A stretch of 64,000 nt of DNA from Paraburkholderia franconis (GCF_009362735.1 NZ_WHNP01000001.1:62001-126000); one strand, 5' to 3'. Positions 26,044 to 34,618 are shown, counted from the first letter of the stretch. Translations and numbers: made by a program. The notes: generated by a model from the sequence alone, not told the origin.

Positions 26044-27747
26044 ATGGGTGTCACGCGAGAGGGCGAAGACTCGCAGCATGTTGTCATCAATGACGCACCG
26101 TTCTCGATGCTTTCGACGCGGCGTCACCAGATGTTTCCCGAACTCCAGCCGGACGAAATCAAGCGGCTGTGCAAGTTCGGCGAACGGCGCCACTTCGAAC
26201 CGGGCGAGATGCTGTTCCGCACGGGCGAGCGGGGGCCGGGCATGGTCGTTTTGCTGTCGGGCGCGGTCAAGATTTATCAGCGCGACGGTCTCGGGCGCGA
26301 ACACCTGATCAACGAGCATCACAAGGGCTCGTTTCTCGCCGAAGTCGGCCAGTTGTCGGGCAAGCCAGCGCTCGTCGACGGCATGGCGCTCGAAGCCGGC
26401 GAAGCCCTGCTGATTGCGCCGGAGCGCCTGCGCGCGCTGATCGTCGCGGAAGCCGAACTGGGCGAGCGCATCATGCGCGCGCTGATCCTGCGCCGCGTCG
26501 GGCTGATCGAGAAAGGCGCGGGCGGGCCGATCATCGTCGGCAAGAGCAACGACCGGCGGCTCGTGTCGCTGCAAGGCTTCCTGTCGCGCAACGGCCATCC
26601 GCACACGGTGCTCGACGAGCGCGACGAGGACGGACTGCGCATCATCGAGCAGTTCGCGGCGGGCCCGAACGACATGCCACTCGTGATCTGCCCGGACGGT
26701 TCCGTGCTGCGCCATCCAAGTGACCCCGAACTGGCGACATGCCTCGGCCTGATCCCCGATCTCGATTCGGAATTCGTGTACGACGTGGCCATCGTCGGCG
26801 CGGGTCCGGCCGGGCTGGCGACGGCCGTGTATGCGGCGTCGGAGGGCCTCTCGGTGATCGTGCTCGACGGTCGCGCGCCCGGCGGGCAGGCAGGCGCGAG
26901 TTCGCGCATCGAGAACTATCTCGGTTTTCCGACGGGCATCTCCGGACAGGCGCTCGCGGGCCGCGCATTCGTGCAGGCGCAGAAGTTCGGCGCACACGTC
27001 GCCATTCCCGTCAGGGTCAAGTCGCTGCATTGCGACGAGCGTCCGTACCGGCTCGAACTCGCATGCCAGGGCAGCATCCGCGCGCACTCGATCGTCATCG
27101 CGAGCGGCGCGGTGTACCGGCGCCCGGAGATCGAAGGCATCGACCACTTCGACGGACGCGGCATCTACTACTGGGCGTCGCCCGTCGAGGCGAAGCTCTG
27201 CAAGCGCGAAGAGATCGTGCTCGTCGGCGGCGGCAACTCGGCGGGCCAGGGCATCGTGTATCTGGCTTCGCACGCGAAGCACATTCACGTGCTGATTCGG
27301 CGCAGCGGCTTCGAAGCGACGATGTCGCGCTATCTGATCGACCGGATCGCGTCGCTGCCCAATGTCACCGTCTATCCGGGCACGGAGATCGGCTGGCTCG
27401 AAGGCAACGAAGCCGGGCTCGCGCAGATCGGCTTGAAGCGTCCTTGCGCGGACGGCCGCGACCGTTTCGATTCGCGGCACCTGTTCCTCTTCACGGGCGC
27501 CGATCCGAACACGGACTGGCTGCGCACGTGCGGCGTCGAACTGGACGCGAAGGGCTTCGTGATCACGGGCGCAAATTCGGCGTGCGATCTGACCACATCC
27601 GTCGAAGGCGTCTATGCGATCGGCGATGTGCGCGCGGGATCGACGAAGCGCGTCGCGGCTGCCGTCGGCGAAGGCGCGCAGGTCGTCGCGCAAATCCATC
27701 AGATGCTCGCGGAGCGCGCGGGCGAAACGGTCGCGCTCGGCGCCTGA
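26044..27747 (+). CDS. Cyclic-nucleotide-binding-domain/thioredoxin-reductase-like FAD oxidoreductase
   Basis: 567 residues, AAGGAG before the start. Residues ~30-150 are a CRP-type cyclic-nucleotide-binding domain (FEPGEMLFRTGERGPGMVVLLSGAVKIY). A thioredoxin-like-fold linker follows (~155-240). A two-dinucleotide-fold flavoprotein begins near 250 (VAIVGAGPAGLATAVYAASEG; GGQAGASSRIENYLGFP; VLVGGGNSAGQ; VYAIGDVRAGSTKRVAAAVGEG). The TrxB CxxC redox centre is absent: the equivalent stretch reads YYWASPVEAKLC. So it is a TrxR-like, probably NADPH-dependent reductase of unknown partner, perhaps allosterically controlled by a nucleotide. It follows the DedA-rhodanese gene. Confidence 0.9.
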   Translation: MGVTREGEDSQHVVINDAPFSMLSTRRHQMFPELQPDEIKRLCKFGERRHFEPGEMLFRTGERGPGMVVLLSGAVKIYQRDGLGREHLINEHHKGSFLAEVGQLSGKPALVDGMALEAGEALLIAPERLRALIVAEAELGERIMRALILRRVGLIEKGAGGPIIVGKSNDRRLVSLQGFLSRNGHPHTVLDERDEDGLRIIEQFAAGPNDMPLVICPDGSVLRHPSDPELATCLGLIPDLDSEFVYDVAIVGAGPAGLATAVYAASEGLSVIVLDGRAPGGQAGASSRIENYLGFPTGISGQALAGRAFVQAQKFGAHVAIPVRVKSLHCDERPYRLELACQGSIRAHSIVIASGAVYRRPEIEGIDHFDGRGIYYWASPVEAKLCKREEIVLVGGGNSAGQGIVYLASHAKHIHVLIRRSGFEATMSRYLIDRIASLPNVTVYPGTEIGWLEGNEAGLAQIGLKRPCADGRDRFDSRHLFLFTGADPNTDWLRTCGVELDAKGFVITGANSACDLTTSVEGVYAIGDVRAGSTKRVAAAVGEGAQVVAQIHQMLAERAGETVALGA

Positions 27748-27964
27748 TTCTTTCCCCTCTTCTGTCCTGCACCGGCTGGCGCGTGTCACCGCGCCGGCCG
27801 GTCGCGCCTTTCGCGGCGTGCATCGCGCCCGCCCGCTTACCGGTCGTTACATTCGCGACCGTCTGCTTGCACCTGTGATGCTTTCTTCTTCGTAAGATTT
27901 AGTCAGCGTCCCGTCAGAAATATGCGACCGCTTCGGGCGCCGTCGACGGGTTTTTGCGAGCGTT
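27748..27964. other. Intergenic region with a terminator-like hairpin
   Basis: Left part of the 572-bp gap after the flavoprotein gene. A 13-bp stem (27771-27783 with 27790-27802, one T-G pair, 6-nt loop) stands 23 nt past the stop codon; no strong T-tract follows. To the right the sequence leads into the structured repeat array. No gene is seen. Confidence 0.5.
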
Positions 27965-28310
27965 GCATGCGACGCGAGTGGGGCGCTGAGGCGCCAATTC
28001 TCGTCGACAGCGCGCCGCATGCGGCCGGCGCAAGGCGCTTTAAGCGCCGACTCGGCTCGGCCGCGCTGCATGGGACCGGAGCAAGGCGCTATGAGCGCCA
28101 ACTCCGATCGAGCTTTGCATGAGACCAGAGCAAGGCGCTATGAGCGCCAACTCGGCTCGACCGCGCTACATGGGACCAGAGCAAGTGCTCTGCATGGGGC
28201 TGGAGTAAGTGCTGAAGCACTAACTTCAGCCGACAGCTGAAGCGCCAACTCTGGTCGAGCTTTGCATGGGACCAGAGTAGGCGCTAAAGCGCCAACTCTG
28301 GTCGACACAG
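27965..28310 (+). repeat. Array of ~50-bp hairpin-forming repeats
   Basis: About seven units starting with GCATGNGACC. The best reads GCATGGGACCAGAG, then a spacer, GGCGCT-AA-AGCGCC, AACTCTGGTCGA. Unit starts are near 27965, 28017, 28068, 28117, 28168 (left half only), 28192 and 28264, with a right half-unit at 28237-28263. Each unit forms an inner stem and an outer CCAGAGT/ACTCTGG stem. The unit at 28192 keeps the pairing with changed bases (AGTGCT/AGCACT and GGCTGGAGT/ACTTCAGCC), so the structure, not only the sequence, seems maintained. Open frames across it are repeat artefacts. Confidence 0.8.
28272..28301 (+). promoter_or_regulatory. Last repeat hairpin, 8 nt before the ribosome site of the secreted protein gene
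   Basis: CCAGAGTAGGCGCT pairs with AGCGCCAACTCTGG (one mismatch, 2-nt loop). The AGGAGGA ribosome site is at 28309-28315 and the ATG at 28320. If transcribed, the hairpin would sit in the 5' leader and could affect translation or mRNA stability. Confidence 0.5.
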
Positions 28311-28319
28311 GAGGACAGT

Positions 28320-28598
28320 ATGAGCAAACGTGCGATCGTATCGGCAGCCGTCGGTCTCGCGGCGGCTTGCGCATCGACCGCGGCTGCGGCCCATGTCGGT
28401 GTCGGCGTCTATCTGGGCCCGCCTGCTCCCGTCTACGGGCCGCCGCCCGTCTACTACGCGCCGCCGCCCGTGGTCTACGCGCCACCGCCGCCCGTCTACT
28501 ACGGCGGCTATCGAGGCGACTACTGGCGCGGCCCGCGCTGGTACGGGCACGGGCATCATCGCGGCTGGGAAAGGCATCACGGTCACGGACGCTGGTGA
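28320..28598 (+). CDS. Small secreted Tyr/Pro-rich protein
   Basis: 92 residues with an AGGAGGA ribosome site. The signal peptide is about residues 1-23 (AAA-H cut). The mature part is low complexity: repeated YxPPPPVYY-type blocks (~35-62) and a Gly/Arg/Trp/His-rich tail (GHGHHRGWERHHGHGRW) that could bind metals or surfaces. Many proteobacteria encode such YXWGXW/PPP-type small exported proteins of unknown role. It stands alone between the repeat array and a terminator. Confidence 0.75.
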   Translation: MSKRAIVSAAVGLAAACASTAAAAHVGVGVYLGPPAPVYGPPPVYYAPPPVVYAPPPPVYYGGYRGDYWRGPRWYGHGHHRGWERHHGHGRW

Positions 28599-28604
28599 CG
28601 TCGG

Positions 28605-28648
28605 CGGACGGGCATACGGGCTGAAGAGGCAAACCGCCCGTCCGTTTT
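28605..28648 (+). terminator. Terminator of the secreted Tyr/Pro-rich protein gene
   Basis: CGGACGGGC (28605-28613) pairs with GCCCGTCCG (28636-28644), then TTTT. The loop is long (22 nt), so efficiency is uncertain. It begins 7 nt past the stop codon. Confidence 0.65.
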
Positions 28649-28693
28649 CACCGATCACGCTACAGTAGCGAAAGTCCGGCATGGCGCGAGTCC

Positions 28694-29944
28694 ATGTCGC
28701 CGCTCGGCCCGCTACGACACAAAAGCGTGATCACTCTTCCTCTTTCCGCCGCCCGCACGCTGCATCTGGCCGCACAAGGCCTGCTCACGCCGCCGCGCCG
28801 CAAGGCGACCAAGGCCGATGTGCTCGACGCGATCCGGCAGATGGCGCAACTGCAGATCGACACGATTCACGTCGTCGCGCGAAGTCCGTATCTGGTGCTG
28901 TTCAGCCGGCTCGGGCCTTATCAGCCGCAATGGCTCGACGAACATCTCTCGGAAGGCCGGCTCTTCGAATACTGGTCGCACGAGGCATGTTTTCTGCCCA
29001 TCGAGGACTACGGCCTGATGCGTCACCGGATGCTCGATCCGTCCGATATGGGCTGGAAATACGCCGCCGACTGGCACGCGCAATACCGCGTAGACATCGA
29101 CAGGTTGCTCGCGCATATCCGCGCGACGGGGCCGGTGCGCTCGGCGGATTTCGCGCGCGAGGCGGGCAAAGGCAATGGCTGGTGGGACTGGAAGCCGGAG
29201 AAGCGGCATCTCGAAGTGCTGTTCGCGATCGGCGAATTGATGGTCGCGGAGCGGCGCAATTTCCAGCGCGTCTACGATGTAACGGCGCGCGTGCTGCCGC
29301 ACTGGAACGATGCGCGCGATCTGCAATCCGCCGATGCCGTCGCGCAAGAACTGCTGCGGCGCAGTTGCCGCGCGCTCGGTGTCGTGCGCGCGGACTGCGT
29401 CGCCGACTATTACCGGATGCCGCGCCGCCCGTACGTCGACGCGCTCAACCGGCTGGCTGACGAGGGCGAACTGACGCCCGTGCGCGTCGACGGCTGGAAA
29501 CAGGACACGTTCGTGCATCGCGACTTCGCGCCCCTCGTCGACGACGCTTCGAACGGCAAGCTCGCATCGACGGTGACGACGCTGCTCTCGCCGTTCGATC
29601 CCGTCGTCTGGGACCGCAAGCGCGTCGCCGCGCTGTTCGATTTCGACTACGTGATCGAGTGCTACGTGCCCGCTGCGAAGCGCAAATACGGCTACTACGT
29701 GCTGCCGATCCTGAATCGCGGCAAGCTGATTGGGCGCGCCGATGCGAAGGCGCATCGCGCGAGCGGCGTGTTCGAAGTGAAGTCGCTGCACCTGGAGCCG
29801 GGCGTGCGCGTGAGCGGCCGGCTCACGTCGGACTTGCGGCGCGCGCTGCAACGTTGCGCGGACTGGCACGGCACGCCGCAACTGCAGATCACGTCGGGGC
29901 CTGACGGCCTCGCTCAAGCGCTCGCCGCCGCCGACGCCGATTGA
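28694..29944 (+). CDS. Winged-helix DNA glycosylase family protein (YcaQ/AlkX type)
   Basis: 416 residues, close to the ~400 of E. coli YcaQ. It has the HTH_42 family layout: SAARTLHLAAQGLL near the N-terminus, then the catalytic QxD motif in LQIDTIHVV, FEYWSHEACFLP, and LLSPFDPVVWDR with the family's C-terminal region. YcaQ/AlkX unhooks interstrand crosslinks and removes N7-alkylated bases; the same role is likely here. The start at ATG 28694 has no strong ribosome site; a GTG at 28727 is an alternative that would shorten the product by 11 residues. The gene is convergent with the LysE-family exporter gene (18-bp gap). Confidence 0.85.
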   Translation: MSPLGPLRHKSVITLPLSAARTLHLAAQGLLTPPRRKATKADVLDAIRQMAQLQIDTIHVVARSPYLVLFSRLGPYQPQWLDEHLSEGRLFEYWSHEACFLPIEDYGLMRHRMLDPSDMGWKYAADWHAQYRVDIDRLLAHIRATGPVRSADFAREAGKGNGWWDWKPEKRHLEVLFAIGELMVAERRNFQRVYDVTARVLPHWNDARDLQSADAVAQELLRRSCRALGVVRADCVADYYRMPRRPYVDALNRLADEGELTPVRVDGWKQDTFVHRDFAPLVDDASNGKLASTVTTLLSPFDPVVWDRKRVAALFDFDYVIECYVPAAKRKYGYYVLPILNRGKLIGRADAKAHRASGVFEVKSLHLEPGVRVSGRLTSDLRRALQRCADWHGTPQLQITSGPDGLAQALAAADAD

Positions 29945-29962
29945 GCGCGCACCTTCACAGGC

Positions 29963-30574
29963 TCAGTGCAATGCGGCCCACGCGAGCGACAACGAAAACA
30001 TCCCGAGCACGACGGAAGCGGCGCGCTGCATCTTCACCGGATCGAGCCACCTGAGCCTGCCGCTGCCGAGCGCCGCGCCAAACGCGATCCACGCGAGCGC
30101 GATCGGCAAGAGCAGGCACGCGAACAAGGCCATCGCGAACCCATAGCCCGCGAGGCTTTCGAAGGCGATCGGCGGAAAGATCGTGCCCGCGAACAACAAG
30201 GCCTTCGGATTGAGCAGCGTCGCGACGAAGAGCGCGCGCGGTCCGTTCGCCGGCGCCATCGAATCAGGCAACGCGACCGCCGCGCGCCACATGTCGATCG
30301 CGAGATACGCGATGTAAAGACCGCTCGCGATGCGCAGCACCGAAGGCAGCCACGGCAGCGTATGCGATGCGCGTGCGAGAAAGCAGCCCCATGCGGAAAT
30401 CGACACGAGATAGCCAGCCAGTTCCGCGCCGATCAGCGGCAGCGAGGGGCGCGCGCCCTGGCGCAATCCGGCTGCGGCCAGCAGCGTATTCGTGGGGCCA
30501 GGTGTGATCAGCACGACGACGATGCCGAGCGCGAGCATCACTGCATCGCGAAGGGAAACCAGCGAGGAAAGCAT
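29963..30574 (-). CDS. LysE/RhtB-family amino acid exporter
   Basis: 203 residues with six predicted membrane segments. The N-terminal segment holds the family signature TPGPTNTLLAAAGLRQG. LLNPKALLF in the middle is typical of RhtB-like proteins. These inner-membrane carriers export amino acids or their derivatives and help prevent toxic accumulation. The substrate cannot be deduced. The gene is monocistronic, convergent with the YcaQ-type gene and 138 bp from the next minus-strand gene. Confidence 0.88.
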   Translation of the reverse strand: MLSSLVSLRDAVMLALGIVVVLITPGPTNTLLAAAGLRQGARPSLPLIGAELAGYLVSISAWGCFLARASHTLPWLPSVLRIASGLYIAYLAIDMWRAAVALPDSMAPANGPRALFVATLLNPKALLFAGTIFPPIAFESLAGYGFAMALFACLLLPIALAWIAFGAALGSGRLRWLDPVKMQRAASVVLGMFSLSLAWAALH

Positions 30575-30712
30575 CAGGAGAAGATGGGCGATTCGAAACG
30601 AGCGCCCTTTGTATCACAGGCAGACGACGATGCCGAAATCCTGTGACCAGATGTTGCAGGCGATGCATGCGGCGCCAATGAAGCGCCACATGCATGCAAG
30701 GGAAGCCAACCG

Positions 30713-30970
30713 TCAGCGATCGAGCTTGACCCGCAATTCGCGGGCCGTTTCGAGCAGACCTTCGTAGCCGGAACGCGCGTGTTCCGGCAGGTCCGGATCG
30801 CCGACCAGCGCGCCCAGTGTCTCAATCAGGCTGTAGAGGATGCCGCGCGCCGCGCTCACGGCAATGTTGCCCGACGACACCATTTGATCCACATGCGTCA
30901 CGGCTGCATCGAGGTGTTCGAGGTCCGGCTGTTCGCCAGTTTTCTGCTTGTCCGGATCATCGCGCGTCAT
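30713..30970 (-). CDS. Small hypothetical protein
   Basis: 85 residues from ATG 30968-30970, with AGGAG 12-13 nt upstream; an in-frame ATG at 30997 would add nine residues but has no ribosome site. The N-terminus is charged (TRDDPDKQKTGEQPDLEHLD). The rest forms two or three helices (AAVTHVDQMVSSGNIAVSAARGILYSLIETLGALV; GYEGLLETARELRVKL). No domain was recognised. Confidence 0.6.
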   Translation of the reverse strand: MTRDDPDKQKTGEQPDLEHLDAAVTHVDQMVSSGNIAVSAARGILYSLIETLGALVGDPDLPEHARSGYEGLLETARELRVKLDR

Positions 30971-31204
30971 GATGAATCGTCGCTCCTGTTCTGACATCGT
31001 GAAGGAATCGGTACTGTCGTTATATACCCATCGCGCACAGCCGTCCATTCGCACAGACGGCATGCATCGGCGGGTATCCGTTCGACTGACTGCGATCAAC
31101 GCCGGTTCACTCCGCGCTCATCGCTTATGGCGTCCGGCGAGAACGCCGGGATGTTAGCGACATGGCCGTCGGCGATCGCTTCGCTCTAGGGCCCCCATGA
31201 AACC

Positions 31205-32104
31205 TCACGCGGCACGTGCACGCCGCACGAAGAGCCGCCGCGTCATGCCGAACGCAACGAGATTGCCCGCCACGACGAGCACGAGCCCGATGACGGCAAG
31301 CACCGACCATCGATAGCCTTCGAACACCGTCGATACCGCAAGCGCGACGAACGGAAACAGCACCGTGCAATACGCGGCGCGCTCGGGCCCGATGCGGCCG
31401 ACGAGCATCAGATATGCGGTGAAGCCGATCACCGAGCCGGGCACGGCGAGATAGACAAGCGCGCCGAGATAACGCGCGTCCGCTTCGAGCGCAAAAGGCA
31501 AACCGGCGGCGAGACTGCCGAGCGTCAGCACGCCCGCGCCGATCAGCATCGCCCAGCTGTTTGTGACGATGGGATGCAGGCCCATCGACTGCATGCGGCT
31601 CGACAGCAGATTGCCCGCCGAGAAGCACATCGTCCCCGCGAACGCGACGGCAAGACCGAGCCATGCCGCGTGATCGCCGAGGTGCCCCGCCATCTGTTGC
31701 AGCGACAGGCACACGATGCCCGCAAGCCCAAGCACCGCGCCGACGATCGCCGTCGGCTGCAACGGGCGGCCCATGAAAAGTCGACCGTTGAGCGAGTTCA
31801 GCAGGGGTGCCGTCGAAAACACGACGGCAACGAGACCGCTCGGCACGACGCCTTCCGCGTAGTAGAAGCAAAGGAAGTTCACGCAAAAGAGCGCGAGGCC
31901 CTGTGCCGCGAGAAAGCGCCACGCGGCTCGCGGCGGCCACACGGGACGGCGCATCAATTTGAGCAGCGCGAACAGCACGATTGCCGCGAGCCAGAATCGG
32001 CAGGCAATCGACACGGGCGCCGGCACGACGCCGAGCTGCCACTTGATCGCGATCCAGGTGGTACCCCAGATCAGCACGGTCACGATATAGAGGAAGAGAT
32101 TCAT
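31205..32104 (-). CDS. DMT-superfamily (EamA) transporter
   Basis: 299 residues from ATG 32102-32104 (a TTG six codons earlier is also possible; neither has a strong ribosome site). Ten membrane segments in two EamA repeats: the first begins YIVTVLIWGTTWIAIKWQLG and the second LGLAVAFAGTMCFSAGNLLSS. Members export amino acids, nucleosides or other metabolites. The gene is divergent from an AraC-type regulator (165-bp gap), which may control it. Confidence 0.88.
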   Translation of the reverse strand: MNLFLYIVTVLIWGTTWIAIKWQLGVVPAPVSIACRFWLAAIVLFALLKLMRRPVWPPRAAWRFLAAQGLALFCVNFLCFYYAEGVVPSGLVAVVFSTAPLLNSLNGRLFMGRPLQPTAIVGAVLGLAGIVCLSLQQMAGHLGDHAAWLGLAVAFAGTMCFSAGNLLSSRMQSMGLHPIVTNSWAMLIGAGVLTLGSLAAGLPFALEADARYLGALVYLAVPGSVIGFTAYLMLVGRIGPERAAYCTVLFPFVALAVSTVFEGYRWSVLAVIGLVLVVAGNLVAFGMTRRLFVRRARAA

Positions 32105-32269
32105 CGCCAGTGGGCCACACAATACGGTCTTCGGTCCGCCCGACTATGCGCCCGCGCGGGTCCGTCCGATTGTCCAGAATTGCGCACTTTCGAGCAGCCG
32201 GCGAAGGCGCAACGCACCAGGCCGTATACTTGTCGAACGACGCCTCATCCGTTTCAGCCTCTCATTCAC

Positions 32270-33187
32270 GTGAACATTTCGTCCATTGCCACGACCGACC
32301 CCGCCGATCCGCCGTTCGGCCTGCATTCGGTCTGCCAGACGCTCAGCGAGTCGAATGCGACGCTCGAGCGTTTCGCGTGGCTCGGCGACAAGCTGGCCAT
32401 CGCGATCTGGACGCGCGAGACCAAAGAGGCCGAGACGGTCTACGATCAGCCCGGCCATCACACGCTGTCGTGCTATCTCGACGGCGGCTATCGCACCGAG
32501 CGCCAAAAGCTGCCGGGGCGCTACGGCGCGCCGAGCCGTTTGTGCGCGCTGCCCGGCGATCACGAATCGCGCTGGTGGGTGCGCGGCCATATGCACTTCA
32601 TGCATCTGTATTTCCTGCCCGAGCACTTCACGCAGCGCGCGATCCGCGAACTCGACCGCGAGCCGCGCGAACTGACGCTGGCCGATCGGACGTACTTCGA
32701 GGACGAGCGCATTGCGAGCCTGTGCCAGTCGCTCGCGAGCGACACTTGGGACGACGCCGACGGCCGCTTGCGTGCAAACGAAACGTCGCACGAAGTGTTG
32801 AGCCTGCTGTTGCGCTCGCAGGGTGTGAACCGCACGGACGCCGTGCTCAAAGGCGGTCTCGCCGTCGCGACGCGCCGCCGTCTGCGCGATTACATCGACA
32901 CGAATCTGACGCAGCCGCTCACGCTCGGCGAACTGGCCGCCGTCGCGAACCTCTCCGAATTTCATCTCGCGCGGATGTTCCGCACGTCGTTCGGTCTGCC
33001 GCCGCACGCGTGGATCGCGCGGCAAAGGCTTGAACGCGCGCGCACGCTGCTGCGCACGACGGCAATGCCGCTCGCCGAAATCGCGACGCAATGCGGCTAC
33101 GCGAACGCGAGCCACTTCAGCCACCGGTTCCGTCAAGGCACCGGCGTGTCGCCCGCCGTCTATCGACAAGCGCTGCGCGCGGGCTGA
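32270..33187 (+). CDS. AraC-family transcriptional regulator
   Basis: 305 residues from a GTG at 32270 (VNISSIATTDP). The frame is open much further upstream, but only as antisense of the EamA gene. The N-terminal ~190 residues are a cupin-like effector domain (LSCYLDGGYRTERQKLPGRYG ... MHFMHLYFLPEHF). The C-terminal ~100 residues hold the two AraC helix-turn-helix motifs (TLGELAAVANLSEFHLARMF and the AEIATQCGYANASHFSHRF signature). It is likely an activator of the divergent EamA gene or of itself; the ligand is unknown. Confidence 0.9.
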   Translation: MNISSIATTDPADPPFGLHSVCQTLSESNATLERFAWLGDKLAIAIWTRETKEAETVYDQPGHHTLSCYLDGGYRTERQKLPGRYGAPSRLCALPGDHESRWWVRGHMHFMHLYFLPEHFTQRAIRELDREPRELTLADRTYFEDERIASLCQSLASDTWDDADGRLRANETSHEVLSLLLRSQGVNRTDAVLKGGLAVATRRRLRDYIDTNLTQPLTLGELAAVANLSEFHLARMFRTSFGLPPHAWIARQRLERARTLLRTTAMPLAEIATQCGYANASHFSHRFRQGTGVSPAVYRQALRAG

Positions 33188-33320
33188 AGCTTCACGCCTC
33201 GCGCCGCTTTCGCGGCGTACTCTTTTCCCTTGGCTTTCTTCGTTGAGTGCGTCAAGCGCGACGTCTTCTGACGCGCGCTCATCCGTCGAGGCCGCCTCTC
33301 ACGAGATCGGTCGACTCAAT

Positions 33321-33349
33321 TTGTCCATTTTAGACAAATAGTCTATAGT
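33321..33349 (+). promoter_or_regulatory. Promoter with overlapping operator upstream of the aminotransferase gene
   Basis: TTGTCC (33321-33326), a 17-bp spacer and TATAGT (33344-33349) form a good sigma70 promoter. Two inverted repeats overlap it: TTGTC-N7-GACAA (33321-33337) and TAGAC-AAATA-GTCTA (33331-33345). This placement suits a repressor. Confidence 0.65.
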
Positions 33350-33415
33350 CAAACACGAGCCGCGCCGCGCATTTGCCGCGCCCTATGCCACTGCTTTCAC
33401 TCGAGGACAGAACTC

Positions 33416-34540
33416 ATGCAAATCAGGGAATTCGGAGTCGAACGCTGGATGGATCTCTACGAGAACCATTGCGAGCTGAATCTGGCGGAAACGTGCGTGG
33501 AATCACTGACGGTCGGCGAATTGCTGAGGATCGCGGGCAAGGAAGATGCGCTGCCCGGCGAGATTCTGCCGATGAAGCTGACGTATGGCGCGATCGACGG
33601 CACTGAGCGGCTGCGTAGCAACGTCGCGTCGCTGTATGAGAAGCAGCGTGTGCCGAACGTGCTGATCACGCATGGCGCGATCAGCGCGAACGCACTGGTC
33701 TACGAAACGCTCGTCGAACCCGGCGATCATGTGATCTCCGTGTTGCCCACGTATCAGCAGCACTATTCGATTCCGGAGAGCTACGGCGCGAACGTCGACG
33801 TTCTGCGTTTGCGCGAGGAAAACGCGTTCCTGCCCGATCTCGATGAACTGAAGCGCATGGTGACGCCGACAACGCGCGTCATCGCGATCAACAATCCGAA
33901 CAACCCGACGGGTTCGCTGATGGACCGCGTGTTCCTCGAACAGATCGCGCAAATCGCGCGTTCATGCGGCGCCTACGTGCTCTGCGACGAGGTATATCGC
34001 GGCACCGATCAGGACGGCAACGGCTTCACGGCATCGATCGCGGATATCTACGAGAAAGGCATCAGCACCGGCAGCATGTCGAAGACATGGTCGCTCGCAG
34101 GCCTGCGCGTGGGCTGGATCGCCGCGCCTGTTGAGATCGTCGAGCGCGTGCGGATTCATCGCGACTACAACACGATCAGCGTCGGCATGCTCAATGATCT
34201 GCTCGCGTCGATCGCGCTCGAAAACCGCACGGCGATTCTCGAACGCAATCACGGCATTCTGCGCACGAATCTCGCGCTGCTCGATGCGTGGATCGCGAAA
34301 GAGCCGCTGCTGTCCTGGGTGAAGCCGAAGTCGGGCACGACGGCGCTGGTGCGTGTCGATGTCGATATGCCGTCGCGCGATTTCTGCGTCGCGCTGATTG
34401 AAAAAACGGGCGTGATGTTCACGCCGGGCAGCGCGCTCGATGTGGAAGGTTATGTGCGCATCGGCTATGCGAACAATCGCGATGTGCTGCTTGCGGGGCT
34501 TGCGAAGGTGTCTGAGTTTTTGCGGGATATCGCGCGTTGA
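33416..34540 (+). CDS. PLP-dependent aminotransferase (fold type I, class I/II)
   Basis: 374 residues. The PLP pocket is visible: NNPNNPTGSLM (cofactor-side Asn), VLCDEVYRGTD (Asp) and the Schiff-base lysine K223 in SMSKTWSLAGLRVGW. The carboxylate-binding arginine is probably in GYVRIGYANN. Overall it resembles MalY/aspartate-type and capreomycidine-synthase-like aminotransferases; the amino acid substrate is not clear. It has its own promoter with an operator-like palindrome and stands alone, convergent with the large dehydrogenase gene. A long-loop hairpin (34554-34565 with 34597-34608) lies between the two. Confidence 0.9.
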   Translation: MQIREFGVERWMDLYENHCELNLAETCVESLTVGELLRIAGKEDALPGEILPMKLTYGAIDGTERLRSNVASLYEKQRVPNVLITHGAISANALVYETLVEPGDHVISVLPTYQQHYSIPESYGANVDVLRLREENAFLPDLDELKRMVTPTTRVIAINNPNNPTGSLMDRVFLEQIAQIARSCGAYVLCDEVYRGTDQDGNGFTASIADIYEKGISTGSMSKTWSLAGLRVGWIAAPVEIVERVRIHRDYNTISVGMLNDLLASIALENRTAILERNHGILRTNLALLDAWIAKEPLLSWVKPKSGTTALVRVDVDMPSRDFCVALIEKTGVMFTPGSALDVEGYVRIGYANNRDVLLAGLAKVSEFLRDIAR

Positions 34541-34553
34541 GACTCGTTGTGTG

Positions 34554-34608
34554 GAAGACTTCGCTCCGTGTTCGTCGTGTTCGTGTTCGTGTTCGAAGCG
34601 AAGGCTTC
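34554..34608. terminator. Weak hairpin in the convergent gap
   Basis: GAAGACTTCGCT (34554-34565) pairs with AGCGAAGGCTTC (34597-34608) with one central mismatch. The 31-nt loop contains TTCGTG-type repeats. No clear T-tract on either strand. A possible bidirectional end for the aminotransferase and dehydrogenase transcripts; doubtful. Confidence 0.3.
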
Positions 34609-34618
34609 CGCGTTACCC

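Noticed and set aside
24997..27789. A 930-residue open frame on the minus strand
   Set aside because: It is antisense to the DedA-rhodanese and flavoprotein genes, has Arg/His/Asp-rich composition typical of GC-rich shadow frames, and no ribosome site or known domain.
27922..28240. Small plus-strand frames with repeated AQGALSA/ARRYERQ-like peptides
   Set aside because: They arise from the hairpin repeat array; the repeat keeps base pairing, not a reading frame.
27965..28310. Possible CRISPR array
   Set aside because: Units are palindromic along most of their length, diverged, and adjoin without unique spacers of constant length; no cas genes nearby.
31574..32269. Long N-terminal extension of the AraC-type regulator
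   Set aside because: The extension is antisense to the EamA carrier and unlike any regulator domain; the GTG at 32270 gives a normal-length protein.
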